Positions 36,401 through 43,855 of a stretch of DNA of 53,524 nt are shown piece after piece; position 1 is the first letter of the stretch, and each line of letters opens with the position of its first letter. Source of the DNA: Bacteroidetes bacterium UBA4416. Lineage in GTDB: Bacteria; Bacteroidota; Bacteroidia; B-17B0; Aurantibacillaceae. The notes beneath the pieces are model-generated. The model saw nothing but the letters and a program-made list of their open reading frames with translations. It was not told where the DNA came from and ran no database searches. The position numbers were made by a program, and so were the translations under genes. The stretch lies in the NCBI GenBank assembly GCA_002390745.1, contig DGQK01000062.1, positions 118,094-171,617 on the forward strand. Reading direction: 5' to 3'.

Positions 36401-36560
36401 CGCGCTGGGCAGGGAAATTGCAAGCTACACGTCAAAAGAAAGCAAAGGCGTTTACACCAAGACGATCCATACGAACAACCTGAACATCAGCTCAGGGAAC
36501 TATTTCGTGCAGGTGAACTATGGAAAATACCATTTCACGAAGAAGGTCGTGAAGGAGTAA
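33465..36560 (+). CDS. Secreted multidomain N-acetylmuramoyl-L-alanine amidase with T9SS tail
   Basis: A 1031-residue secreted protein. Signal peptide at 1-18. A lysozyme/SLT-like helical domain spans about 25-190 (IPKGILESVAWSQSRF, AYGVMGLTEDGKGYF), but the position where transglycosylases have Glu before Ser-Arg is Gln55. An amidase_2/PGRP-type domain follows at about 245-405, with likely zinc ligands His262 (VAIHDVEG) and His388 (THNDPGPYW). Then a CUB domain (about 415-515), a LamG-like jelly-roll region (about 575-770), an FN3-like domain (about 850-930) and a T9SS type-A sorting domain (ISVYPNPFNQSIEV to the end). It probably cleaves peptidoglycan stem peptides outside the cell, perhaps of prey or competitors. 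Confidence 0.87.
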   Translation: MRKILLFLPLLCAFSVFANGNEQLVNNPYASVFRKAYSLNPSIPKGILESVAWSQSRFSDLNMAGVEPSCIGYPTAYGVMGLTEDGKGYFRNNLIAVSQLSGYSVQDIKSNPEKNILAYAKAFAVLQQQQQVYGHNLADYKMIFVALSELPLTNDLQNDYAINAQLYQLYWFLANGELQDFYGFPDYGLNLKAIFGNNYSVLSSSSVIISPQTVTNGSGNAFQATHISNSVASVDYGPALSNFTTCNYSSRSGTAITMVAIHDVEGTYAGCISWFKNCSANASAHYVIRSSDGQVTQMVLESNKAWHIGSENPYTLGIEHEGYNNNAAWYTTAMLTSSADLVRDMCADNAINPLRCYFGPGCSGTTQQCQQGTCVKIKGHQMFPNQTHNDPGPYWNWDKYYKLLNNAPVITTLTATSGSFYDSGGASANYSNDERKLWLFQPAGATSISMNFTMFNVENKYDYLFIYDGNNVNAPLIGKYTSTVTPGNINSSGSSLLIEFRSDCATTNPGWAATYTTNATVTNTVDMVNPTTQVNTNNAWDTTAFTAFFTDADAGGSGLEKSYYQVIDFDGTEWRGNYTHGFFSDNFDAAIHPEWTQKTGTWGINGNALEQTDEVSTAASNTNIYAALTQTLSNRYLYNFKAKIDGSGTNRRAGFHFFVNHPDSVNRGNSYFVYFRLDGTQQVQLYETSYSGGVNIFGSPTFTAPVAFTANQWYDFKVIYDRITGKMDVYKDNTPIASWTDPTPLASGGYISFRSGNCKWTLDEIKVYRSRPTASVSVSVGTGNTNDARYQNPSPTQNAAKVKSIVNDGAGNLSSIYYHDKNIDWTRPSNIAGVKDGKAADIATVITSDSLSANWSSSKDPHSGIARYWYSIGTTPGATNTLTWTSNWGDTTVTAKSLSLTPGTTYYFNVRSENGAGMFSSVTTSNGQMLTTATNTTTSSLEELSQGKNISVYPNPFNQSIEVSVSLPEDSEVTIGLYDALGREIASYTSKESKGVYTKTIHTNNLNISSGNYFVQVNYGKYHFTKKVVKE

Positions 36561-36585
36561 TACCTTGCTTCCTGTAAAACAACAC

Positions 36586-36620
36586 ACAAAGGCATGTATG
36601 AGCAATCTGCATGCCTTTGT
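36586..36620 (+). terminator. Hairpin after the amidase gene
   Basis: ACAAAGGCATG (36586-36596) and CATGCCTTTGT (36610-36620) form a perfect 11-bp stem with a 13-nt loop, 25 bp after the stop. The following CGTTT is a poor T-tract, so termination is likely but not certain. Confidence 0.6.
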
Positions 36621-36633
36621 CGTTTAAAAGCAG

Positions 36634-36641
36634 TAGTTTTG
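36634..36641 (+). promoter_or_regulatory. -7 box of the phosphoesterase gene (probably leaderless)
   Basis: TAGTTTTG is followed by five bases (CAGGC) and then the ATG at 36647, the same spacing as at truA. A start of transcription next to the ATG is implied. Confidence 0.55.
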
Positions 36642-36646
36642 CAGGC

Positions 36647-37144
36647 ATGAAACAGATCCTGCTGATATCCGACACGCACAGCCACCTCGACAAGGCGTTG
36701 ATAAAACACATGGAAGCTGCCGATGAAGTATGGCATGGCGGCGATATCGGTTCATTAACCGTTACAGACAGTATCAAAGCGATCAAGCCTTTGCGCGCTG
36801 TTTACGGAAATATTGATGATGCGAATGCGAGAAAAGAATTCCCGAAGAATTTGATCTTCATCAGCGAAGGCGTGAAGGTATTCATGACTCACATTTGCGG
36901 GCAACCGACCAACTACCTGAAAGAGGTGAAGGAGATCATTGCCATGGAAAAACCAAAGCTCTTTATCTGCGGACATTCGCATATTCTGAAAGTGATGTAC
37001 CAACCGCAGTACGAGCTATTGCACATGAACCCCGGAGCCTGCGGTACACACGGCTTTCACCAGGTAAAGACAGCGCTGAGATTCGCTGTGGACGCAGGAG
37101 AGATCAAAGACCTGGCCATCATCGAGCTGGGCAGCAGATTGTAA
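36647..37144 (+). CDS. YfcE/MJ0936-type metallophosphoesterase
   Basis: A 165-residue phosphodiesterase of the calcineurin-like fold. All metal-binding blocks are present: ISDTHSH near the start, WHGGDIG, YGNIDD, and GHSHI with the late His. I chose ATG 36647 (MKQILLISDTHSH) since the fold begins there; the longer open frame adds 12 residues that encode the hairpin. Family members hydrolyse phosphodiesters such as cyclic nucleotides or model substrates; the natural substrate here is unknown. It stands alone between two secreted-enzyme genes. Confidence 0.9.
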   Translation: MKQILLISDTHSHLDKALIKHMEAADEVWHGGDIGSLTVTDSIKAIKPLRAVYGNIDDANARKEFPKNLIFISEGVKVFMTHICGQPTNYLKEVKEIIAMEKPKLFICGHSHILKVMYQPQYELLHMNPGACGTHGFHQVKTALRFAVDAGEIKDLAIIELGSRL

Positions 37145-37608
37145 TTTTCCGCAGTCATGCAAACTTTCCAACGTTAAAAACAGTGTTAATTTCACCCCGT
37201 TTTACACCTCTTTTTTAGCTATATTTTGTAGCATTTTTATACTACAAAAATAAACATACCTCAAAAACAGCATGTTGGATTTTTAAACATTTTAGACAAC
37301 TCTTCGCTTGTAATTTGTGTTTTTAAATTACGTTACTTTGTAGAGTAAACATTAAAACACATTCATTATGAACAAAAGAGCTCCCCCGTTTTTTTGTCTG
37401 TTGAGCAGAGCTCCGGACACATGCGCCCACAACACACATTCCTCAAAACAAGGCCGCGTGGGCATTCCCATCATTAAAAACTTCAAAGCTTAATCCAAAC
37501 AATCAGCGCAAAAAAATTCAGCCAAAGGCTGTCATGGGCATGCTATGCTCCGGCCTGAAGCATTAACTAAAAAAAATCAATAACAACCCAAAAAACAAAA
37601 AAAACATC
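37145..37608 (+). other. AT-rich intergenic region upstream of the T9SS-linked enzyme group
   Basis: This 464-bp stretch is very AT-rich at first. It contains a weak promoter candidate, TTACTTTG (37333-37340), one base off TAnnTTTG, with TTTG 15 bp upstream at 37314-37317. A 41-codon open frame (37369-37494) and a leader of about 110 bp before the next gene follow. Confidence 0.5.
37369..37494 (+). CDS. Possible small protein of 41 residues
   Basis: An ATG-started frame begins MNKRAPPFFCLLSRAP, contains two Cys and ends IIKNFKA. It lies about 29 bp after a weak promoter match and 114 bp before the tail-fibre-like gene. There is no clear ribosome-binding site, but Bacteroidota often lack one. 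GAGCTCC occurs twice within it. I recognise no family; it may be a leader peptide, a small protein or chance. Confidence 0.3.
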
Positions 37609-38643
37609 ATGAAACATAAAATCAAAATTCTTTTACTTGCCATCAGCGCCATCGCTTTATCAAACGCCGCAATGGCACAAACACCCTGGTCGGGCACAGC
37701 CTTAACGGGCGATTCTTACAGAACGGGCAATGTCGGCATCGGCACCAGTAGTCCTTCAGAAAAATTAGATGTCAATGGAAATATTGTCATACCGTTCGGG
37801 AATTTTTTTGGCACTTCAGGCACGACGTATAAAAAACTTCTTCAAACAGGATGGGACGCTACTAACTTAGACTACCTGTCATTTTATACTGCAGGAGCTA
37901 ACGCTGCCGATCAAAATGAAAAAATGAGGATTACCATGAATGGAAATGTCGGAATCGGCATCAATAATCCCAAAGCCAGATTACACATATATGAATCAAC
38001 CGCTTTAACTTCTGGAAGTGGCCAGTTCATGCCGTTAACCAGTGTTTCCGGAAATACCGGAAGCAATGCATTTCATCATAATACATGGTTGCAACGAAAC
38101 TCAAGTGGGTTAGGAAGCTGGTCTGATGTTGTACTCGTAGATGGAGTATCTGTCGATGGCTCCTTTGCTAATTTAAATTCAACAACCGGAGATAATGCAA
38201 AAACATGGTGGAAACGACATGCTTATTCAAATACCCAGACATGGGGTGATGGAAGCAATACATATATGGCGCTTGAACAAGGAAAATTATGCATTGGTGC
38301 AAAAAGATCCTCTGCACATTCAAATGCATTGCTTAGTGTTGACGGCAAAATCGTTTGTAAAGACCTTTATGTAACTGCAAGCTCCGATTGGCCTGACTTT
38401 GTGTTTGAGAAAAACTACAAACTGGCCAGCTTATCCGACGTTCGTGCTTACTATGAAAAAAATAACCATTTACCTAACGTACCCACAGCCTGCGAGATTG
38501 AGGAAAAAGGCATCAATATGTCAGAAATGAGTGCTATCCAGATGCAAAAGATCGAAGAATTGACCATGTACATTGTACAGCTGAAAGATGAGCTGGATGA
38601 GTTAAAAAAACAGATTTCTGTAAAAGAAAATAAACATGACTAA
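37609..38643 (+). CDS. Secreted tail-fibre-like protein with C-terminal coiled coil
   Basis: A 344-residue protein. The signal peptide ends AAMAQ (residues 1-24). The repeats GNVGIGTSSPSEKLDVNGN and GNVGIGINNPKARLHIYES are the short beta motifs found in Bacteroidota proteins that resemble phage tail fibres. The C-terminus (KLASLSDVRAYYEKNNHLPN, then a heptad-rich helix ending in about 20 Lys/Glu-rich residues) resembles a fibre-trimerisation region. It probably forms a surface trimer. It overlaps the esterase gene by 8 bp, so they share an mRNA. Confidence 0.75.
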   Translation: MKHKIKILLLAISAIALSNAAMAQTPWSGTALTGDSYRTGNVGIGTSSPSEKLDVNGNIVIPFGNFFGTSGTTYKKLLQTGWDATNLDYLSFYTAGANAADQNEKMRITMNGNVGIGINNPKARLHIYESTALTSGSGQFMPLTSVSGNTGSNAFHHNTWLQRNSSGLGSWSDVVLVDGVSVDGSFANLNSTTGDNAKTWWKRHAYSNTQTWGDGSNTYMALEQGKLCIGAKRSSAHSNALLSVDGKIVCKDLYVTASSDWPDFVFEKNYKLASLSDVRAYYEKNNHLPNVPTACEIEEKGINMSEMSAIQMQKIEELTMYIVQLKDELDELKKQISVKENKHD

Positions 38644-40753
38644 AATCCTTCATATCATGCTTTGGTGGCTAATCCCATTTGGATTACATGCCCAGATCAC
38701 AAACAACCCTCCAGCAAATTCCATTAAGGATACATATTCTTCAGGTAATTATATCCGCTGTGCGTATAACATCAATATCAGCGAAACCCACCTGAGCGAT
38801 AATGTGAATTACCTGGCAAAAGCCGGTGAGTCTATCAGGATTCAGGCTTCCAGCGGAACAACACCACATAGTAATATAGGGGGCTTTTCAACTGGGTCTT
38901 TCCATGCCTTTGTTGACCCCAATTACAACCTGACCGGCTGCGGAGCTTCGGGGACTATTATATGGGACAATATCTATACCGGCGACGGTTCTATTGCCCG
39001 CGAGGTAAAGCCCGTAAATTACCAGCTCTATCCGCGGAACTCGTCTAATAAAGGAACGGTTGTTTTTTCGGGAACCGACAATGGCAATAACTCAACGATT
39101 ACATTCTACACAGCAAAAACCAATTTCAACAACGTGACCAGTACTTATAATATGACCACTGTCAACATTGTGAACAAGCGCTTTTACTTTTCCGTGCAAA
39201 TCGATGCTGAACTTAGTGAGTATAGCTTTGCATACTACCTAAACGGACAGCCTCTAAATGCCGTGACGATTGCCGAGCATGTGGTATGTGGAGATGCCTA
39301 TATCATTTCAGGACAGTCTAATGCAGCGACAACAGGCCTCTCTTCTACGGATGCGACTACTCTGAACAGTACTTACGGTCCGGGAAGCACTTATGGCAAG
39401 TACAGCAGAACCGTTGAAGTATATCATAGAACAAGCTGGGGAGTTTCCAGCGTAGGCGGAGATCTGGCCTGGAATGTAGGTGCCTGGGGCTTACCGATAC
39501 AATATAAGATCCAGGAAACATACGGAATCCCGACCTGTATTATCAATGGCGCTGTCGGAAGCACTTCGATTGAATACCATGTACCGATGCCAGCTTTTCC
39601 AAATGACTTTTTTTTCAATCCTGTACATGACCCTTTATATACTGATTTTGAAAACTCAGGGGCAACTCCCGGTTGCTTTGGCAGGATGAACACAAGGGTC
39701 TACTATTCGGGGCTTGAAAATAACATCAAGGGTATTTTTTGGTGGCAGGGAGATGGAGGTCCAAAAACAACTTATAATTACATTGATCATTTCACTCCTT
39801 TGTATAATTTATGGACAACCTGGTATCCTGGCTTCAATCGTTTTTATGAAATTCAGATTCCGTCTTTTGTAGGGCAAGGAACTGATCCTTCGTTAATCAG
39901 AATACAAAGTGAATACCAACGAAAAATGGGAACGATTTTCCCGAAGACAACAGTCATGTCAGCCAATGGAATCAAATACCACATGCCTGGTGAAGAGATC
40001 CATCACCAGGCGGCCGGTTACCTGGCTATGGCTGACCGTCTCTTTGCCTTGCTGGAAAAGGACATCTATGGAAAAACAACAAACATCAATGACCTCACGC
40101 CTCCCGATATTGTGTCAGCGACTATTACGGGAACCAGCGTATCCTTACGGTTTACCCAGGACATCAACCTGAATACCGCCATTGGGGATAATATATACGA
40201 TATTCTGTCTGTGATAAAATTCAACAATGAGCTTTCTGCATTTCCCGTTACAGTTACCAAATCTAATCCTGCTATATCAGGCCAGTATCTGACCTTTGAC
40301 GTGAATTCGGCATCAGGTATATCAAAAGTAAGCTATGCAGGGTATATTCCCAATACAACAGCAGCCAACATCGACAATGTGGGTTGCTATATCAGGAATT
40401 CGAAAAACGTCGGTGCTCTGTCCTTCCATAACTTCCCCGTAACTCCTACGGGCCCGGAGATGAGAGCCATGATGGCAAATGAAGAAGAGGTAAATCAGAT
40501 TGAAGCTTCGGAAAGGCTTGAAATCAGTATCTATCCAAACCCGGTCAACAATAGGCTCACTATTACCTCTGGGAATAGGGCTGTTACGCGCTTCATAATA
40601 ACTGATCTGACGGGCAGGCTGGTGTGGGAACATCAGAATATATCGGGACAAAAGGACTTTGATTTATCACATCTTCAAACGGGTATTTACCTGATCTCTG
40701 TGGATGTCAATGAAGAAACGCACACTTCCAAACTGGTAAAAATCAATCATTAA
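38636..40753 (+). CDS. Secreted SGNH-type carbohydrate esterase (sialate O-acetylesterase-like) with T9SS tail
   Basis: A 705-residue secreted protein with a signal peptide ending LHAQ. The catalytic Ser228 lies in ISGQSNA, the mark of the SASA/DUF303 esterases; WWQGDGG matches the WxQGE block, and the late His (H456 or H457 in EIHHQAAGYLAMADRL) completes the site. A beta domain follows at about 490-590. The T9SS tail starts at ISIYPNPVNNRLTI. It probably removes acetyl groups from a plant or microbial polysaccharide; the exact ester is unknown. It begins inside the end of the previous gene and ends 22 bp before the GH5-like gene. Confidence 0.85.
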   Translation: MTKILHIMLWWLIPFGLHAQITNNPPANSIKDTYSSGNYIRCAYNINISETHLSDNVNYLAKAGESIRIQASSGTTPHSNIGGFSTGSFHAFVDPNYNLTGCGASGTIIWDNIYTGDGSIAREVKPVNYQLYPRNSSNKGTVVFSGTDNGNNSTITFYTAKTNFNNVTSTYNMTTVNIVNKRFYFSVQIDAELSEYSFAYYLNGQPLNAVTIAEHVVCGDAYIISGQSNAATTGLSSTDATTLNSTYGPGSTYGKYSRTVEVYHRTSWGVSSVGGDLAWNVGAWGLPIQYKIQETYGIPTCIINGAVGSTSIEYHVPMPAFPNDFFFNPVHDPLYTDFENSGATPGCFGRMNTRVYYSGLENNIKGIFWWQGDGGPKTTYNYIDHFTPLYNLWTTWYPGFNRFYEIQIPSFVGQGTDPSLIRIQSEYQRKMGTIFPKTTVMSANGIKYHMPGEEIHHQAAGYLAMADRLFALLEKDIYGKTTNINDLTPPDIVSATITGTSVSLRFTQDINLNTAIGDNIYDILSVIKFNNELSAFPVTVTKSNPAISGQYLTFDVNSASGISKVSYAGYIPNTTAANIDNVGCYIRNSKNVGALSFHNFPVTPTGPEMRAMMANEEEVNQIEASERLEISIYPNPVNNRLTITSGNRAVTRFIITDLTGRLVWEHQNISGQKDFDLSHLQTGIYLISVDVNEETHTSKLVKINH

Positions 40754-40775
40754 TAATTTTTAAAACTCTTTTCTT

Positions 40776-42887
40776 ATGACTTATAAACTTCTGATCAGGA
40801 CTATCTTTATGATAGTCCTGATCAATCCAACAACAACAACTGCTCAATGTAATGATTTCATTACCGTTGATGGTAAAAAACTCAAATGCGGAGGAAATGA
40901 TTTTTTTGCAGTTGTAGCTAATTACTGGGTCGAATATTCACGCGGTCCTATAACCAATACTACGAATTTTACTTATCCAAATTTTTTTCCTTCACGATGT
41001 CATACCTATTTCCCAAGCAATACTCGTTCGCCCTTTATATCGACTAATGCCAAGGCTGATAGCGCTATCCGGAGAGACCTCAGGGAAATGAAAGCAATGG
41101 GATTCAATGCCATTCGGGTATATGGCTGCGGATACCAGGATACTATTGTAACTACCAATTGGGATGGTAGTGTTTATGTAAACATCCCATTTACAGACCC
41201 CAACCATACTCAATTGTCGTTAGACATTGCCGGAAGCGTATTACGATCAGCGAAAGCTGTCGGACTAAAAGTTATCTGGCTGGCAGGGGATAATGCGCTT
41301 GGTAAGGACGCCACCTCTTTAGACCTGGCATTTCAGGCAGGCTATACCAATTACCTGAAGGAATTTGGTCGCCGGTTTGGAAATGATCCGACTTTATTAG
41401 CCGTCGATTTCTTCAATGAGCCCGTTCCTACTTCCAACGCCTATTGGTCAAAAACCAAAGCCTGCCAAAAAACAAAGGAATGGAATGACGCCTTAAAACA
41501 ATATTCCAATGCACTGAGTACAATTGGCCTATGGGAAATCGGAAGCGCTTTCTGGTGGGACCCAAATTTATTGAATGTTGATTTCGTTTCTTTGCACAAT
41601 TATCCTTTAACAAGAAAAGGGAATCAAATAACCAGTCTCACTGATGCTATCAATCGCATTAAATCCGATTACTGGTGGTATAAAAACAATGTGACGCTTC
41701 CCTGGATGATCGGAGAGTCCGGTATGAGCGCACACTTACTTAACCCAAATACATTAGATACAATCAATGACAATGGCCCTTATGCGGGGACATTACAGGA
41801 TCAGAAAACATTTTTGCACGAAACACTCAATACAGCACGTGATTGTGGCGCCACAGGCTATTGCTGGTGGGAATATTCTGACGGAGATGTAGGAGGATAT
41901 ACGGGATCGCACAACGGATCATTTTTTGGTTTGGTTTATGCAAGTGATCCGTCATCTCCCATTGTACGAAAACCGGCCGCCCAGGAGATTGCCAACTTTA
42001 ATCCCACAGGAACCGGTACGGCAACACAACCTCCTAATTATTATAACTACTTTGGCAATACAAGCGGCACACCCATGACAGGTTACGTATATGACAACAA
42101 CAATAATCCAATTAAAGATGCCATAATCGAATTAATCGATTCTGTTCCGGGGCAAAAGCGCCGCTATCAAACTACTTATTCAGATGCCAGTGGATCGTAT
42201 ATGTTTTATACTGGCGCTTATATATTTAGAATGTCGGCAACCGCGGCAGAAGGTAACGTTATTTACAGAACTAACAATTACTTTTTTTTATACGCGGTCT
42301 TCAAAACGTTTTACGTAGATAAACTTGTCAGACCTTCAGCTACTAGTTTAGCCTATTCAAATAGTTCGGTATCATCTGTCAATGTTAATTCCTATGCCAA
42401 CTCCTATGCTACCTTCACAAATTATCAAATCAACTCCAGTAATTTCAAAACAACGGCAGGAAGCTACATCAATTTACAGCCCGGCTTCGCAGCAACCTCC
42501 AATACCAATTTTAATGCTCATATCGGTCCTTATTATCACGACTGTGGCTCTTTCGCTTTCAGGAAAAATAATGCGGAACATGAATCGGAAACCACTGATA
42601 TGCCTATAGAAAAAACTGAAAGCGAAGACGCAAAAAAGCCGCCTTTGCGTTTAAGCTCTAACAGCATCTTCCCAAATCCAGGCACCGGGAATTATGAGCT
42701 TCGTATGGCTAAAGAGGGCGACTATCAGGTCGAGGTTTATAACATGCAGGGCGCAAAAGTAAGATCGGAATATTTTACAGGTAACAACCATAAAATAGAC
42801 CTACAGAACGAAGCAAATGGCATTTACCTGTTCACGGTTAAGAACAAAAACGAACTCTTAGAAAGCGTGAAAATTGTAAAGGAATAA
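40776..42887 (+). CDS. Secreted GH5-like (clan GH-A) glycosidase with T9SS tail
   Basis: A 703-residue secreted protein. The signal peptide ends TTTAQ (residues 1-24). The barrel covers about 25-410, with acid/base Glu215 in DFFNEP and nucleophile Glu314 in IGESGMS, as in cellulases and mannanases of clan GH-A. A carboxypeptidase-regulatory-like beta domain (GYVYDNNNNPIKDAIIELID) follows at about 435-510, then a T9SS tail from SIFPNPGTGNYEL. Substrate is probably a beta-glucan or mannan. The signal-peptide codons contain a perfect 14-bp inverted repeat. A strong terminator follows. Confidence 0.86.
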   Translation: MTYKLLIRTIFMIVLINPTTTTAQCNDFITVDGKKLKCGGNDFFAVVANYWVEYSRGPITNTTNFTYPNFFPSRCHTYFPSNTRSPFISTNAKADSAIRRDLREMKAMGFNAIRVYGCGYQDTIVTTNWDGSVYVNIPFTDPNHTQLSLDIAGSVLRSAKAVGLKVIWLAGDNALGKDATSLDLAFQAGYTNYLKEFGRRFGNDPTLLAVDFFNEPVPTSNAYWSKTKACQKTKEWNDALKQYSNALSTIGLWEIGSAFWWDPNLLNVDFVSLHNYPLTRKGNQITSLTDAINRIKSDYWWYKNNVTLPWMIGESGMSAHLLNPNTLDTINDNGPYAGTLQDQKTFLHETLNTARDCGATGYCWWEYSDGDVGGYTGSHNGSFFGLVYASDPSSPIVRKPAAQEIANFNPTGTGTATQPPNYYNYFGNTSGTPMTGYVYDNNNNPIKDAIIELIDSVPGQKRRYQTTYSDASGSYMFYTGAYIFRMSATAAEGNVIYRTNNYFFLYAVFKTFYVDKLVRPSATSLAYSNSSVSSVNVNSYANSYATFTNYQINSSNFKTTAGSYINLQPGFAATSNTNFNAHIGPYYHDCGSFAFRKNNAEHESETTDMPIEKTESEDAKKPPLRLSSNSIFPNPGTGNYELRMAKEGDYQVEVYNMQGAKVRSEYFTGNNHKIDLQNEANGIYLFTVKNKNELLESVKIVKE
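40792..40824 (+). repeat. Perfect 14-bp inverted repeat inside a signal-peptide coding region
   Basis: TGATCAGGACTATC (40792-40805), loop TTTAT, GATAGTCCTGATCA (40811-40824). It begins 16 bases after the A of the start codon of the GH5-like gene. In mRNA it would be a stable hairpin within codons 6-17. Confidence 0.85.
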
Positions 42888-42921
42888 ATTCAATGAATTC
42901 CAGAAAGCGACATTCACAAAC

Positions 42922-42953
42922 AAAAAGAGCAGCCAACCAGCTGCTCTTTTTGT
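42922..42953. terminator. Bidirectional terminator
   Basis: AAAAAGAGCAGC (42922-42933) and GCTGCTCTTTTT (42940-42951) form a perfect 12-bp stem with a 6-nt loop, with A and T runs on both sides. It lies between two convergent genes and can serve both. Confidence 0.92.
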
Positions 42954-42972
42954 TTAACACACAACATACCTG

Positions 42973-43755
42973 CTACAAGCCCGATAGCGCCAGGATCAAC
43001 GTATAGAAGGCAAATACAAAGGCGGTAATGATAGCGCCGGCGCCAAAGGCCGTACCAATGATGGAAAATACCAGGTTGATGGTTCCGTTCTTGTTTTTGT
43101 GATAGCGCCTCAGGCCCTGTGTGCCAAATACGACGGCAATAATACCCATCACGAGGCCAGCAATGAACAATAAGGCAAAGACATACTCCGAGGTTGCCAC
43201 AATGACGCTAATAGCGAGGATATTGAGCACCAGGCCAACGATGCCCAGGATAAAGCTCACCAGTGCTACGGAATCCAGGGAATTGCCGCCACCATCATCA
43301 TAAGCCAGGCATTTGCGCTCCATGTTATCGGCAATGTATTTTCTAAAGGCCTCTCTTTTCAAGACTTTCGCTTCAAATCCTTTTTGCCCTGCATCAGTTT
43401 TTTTCTCCTTGCCCGGTGCTGGCGCCGCTTTCTTTGTTGCTGAAGAGCTCATGCCTAAAGCGGTTTTATCCATATCCGTACCGGTATGGACAAATGTAGC
43501 CACCTCTTCTTTCGATGACAGATCTGCTTTTCCGGCAAGGTCTGCTTTTCCGGCAGGCATCTCATCTTTGGCTGCTACTACCGCATCCGGCTGTGCATGC
43601 TCCTGTACAGTCGCTTTGCCCGGCTTATGCTTATGACTCACATAATTTCCCGCTGTGTACTTTCGGGAGCTGAAGGAACGGTTACTGCCGCAGCTGGCAG
43701 ACAGTATGGCTACTAAAGCCAGGAATAAAGGAAACACAAATGTAAATTTTCTCAT
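42973..43755 (-). CDS. Putative lipoprotein with two to three C-terminal membrane segments
   Basis: A 260-residue protein. The N-terminus is a lipoprotein signal (ILSASCGSN, Cys at about 22). A charged, Ala/Lys-rich linker follows, including a tandem GKADL-AGKADL, then hydrophobic segments at about 163-187, 189-211 and 228-258. The last part resembles the small DUF4190-type membrane domain (Gly-rich helices, GIIAVVFGTQGLRRYHKNKN). Function unknown. It is convergent with the GH5-like gene and downstream of the sigma factor, separated from it by a terminator. Confidence 0.75.
   Translation of the reverse strand: MRKFTFVFPLFLALVAILSASCGSNRSFSSRKYTAGNYVSHKHKPGKATVQEHAQPDAVVAAKDEMPAGKADLAGKADLSSKEEVATFVHTGTDMDKTALGMSSSATKKAAPAPGKEKKTDAGQKGFEAKVLKREAFRKYIADNMERKCLAYDDGGGNSLDSVALVSFILGIVGLVLNILAISVIVATSEYVFALLFIAGLVMGIIAVVFGTQGLRRYHKNKNGTINLVFSIIGTAFGAGAIITAFVFAFYTLILALSGL
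43523..43558 (-). repeat. Tandem 18-bp repeat inside the lipoprotein gene
   Basis: Two adjacent 18-bp units beginning TCTGCTTTTCCGGCA (on the plus strand) at 43523-43540 and 43541-43558, differing only near the end. They encode the tandem GKADL units of the linker and could change copy number by slippage. Confidence 0.8.
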
Positions 43756-43809
43756 AAGGATCGTCTTAAAGTTAGATACCTAAATGTAGCGGATTCCTCC
43801 CAAATAAAA

Positions 43810-43837
43810 AAGTCCCCACGACAGATCGTGAGGACTT
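43810..43837 (-). terminator. Rho-independent terminator of the sigma factor gene
   Basis: On the minus strand, AAGTCCTCACGA and TCGTGGGGACTT pair with one mismatch around a 4-nt loop, followed by TTTTTT. It lies about 20 bp after the stop of the sigma factor gene. Confidence 0.88.
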
Positions 43838-43855
43838 CTATAAATGCGGATAAGG

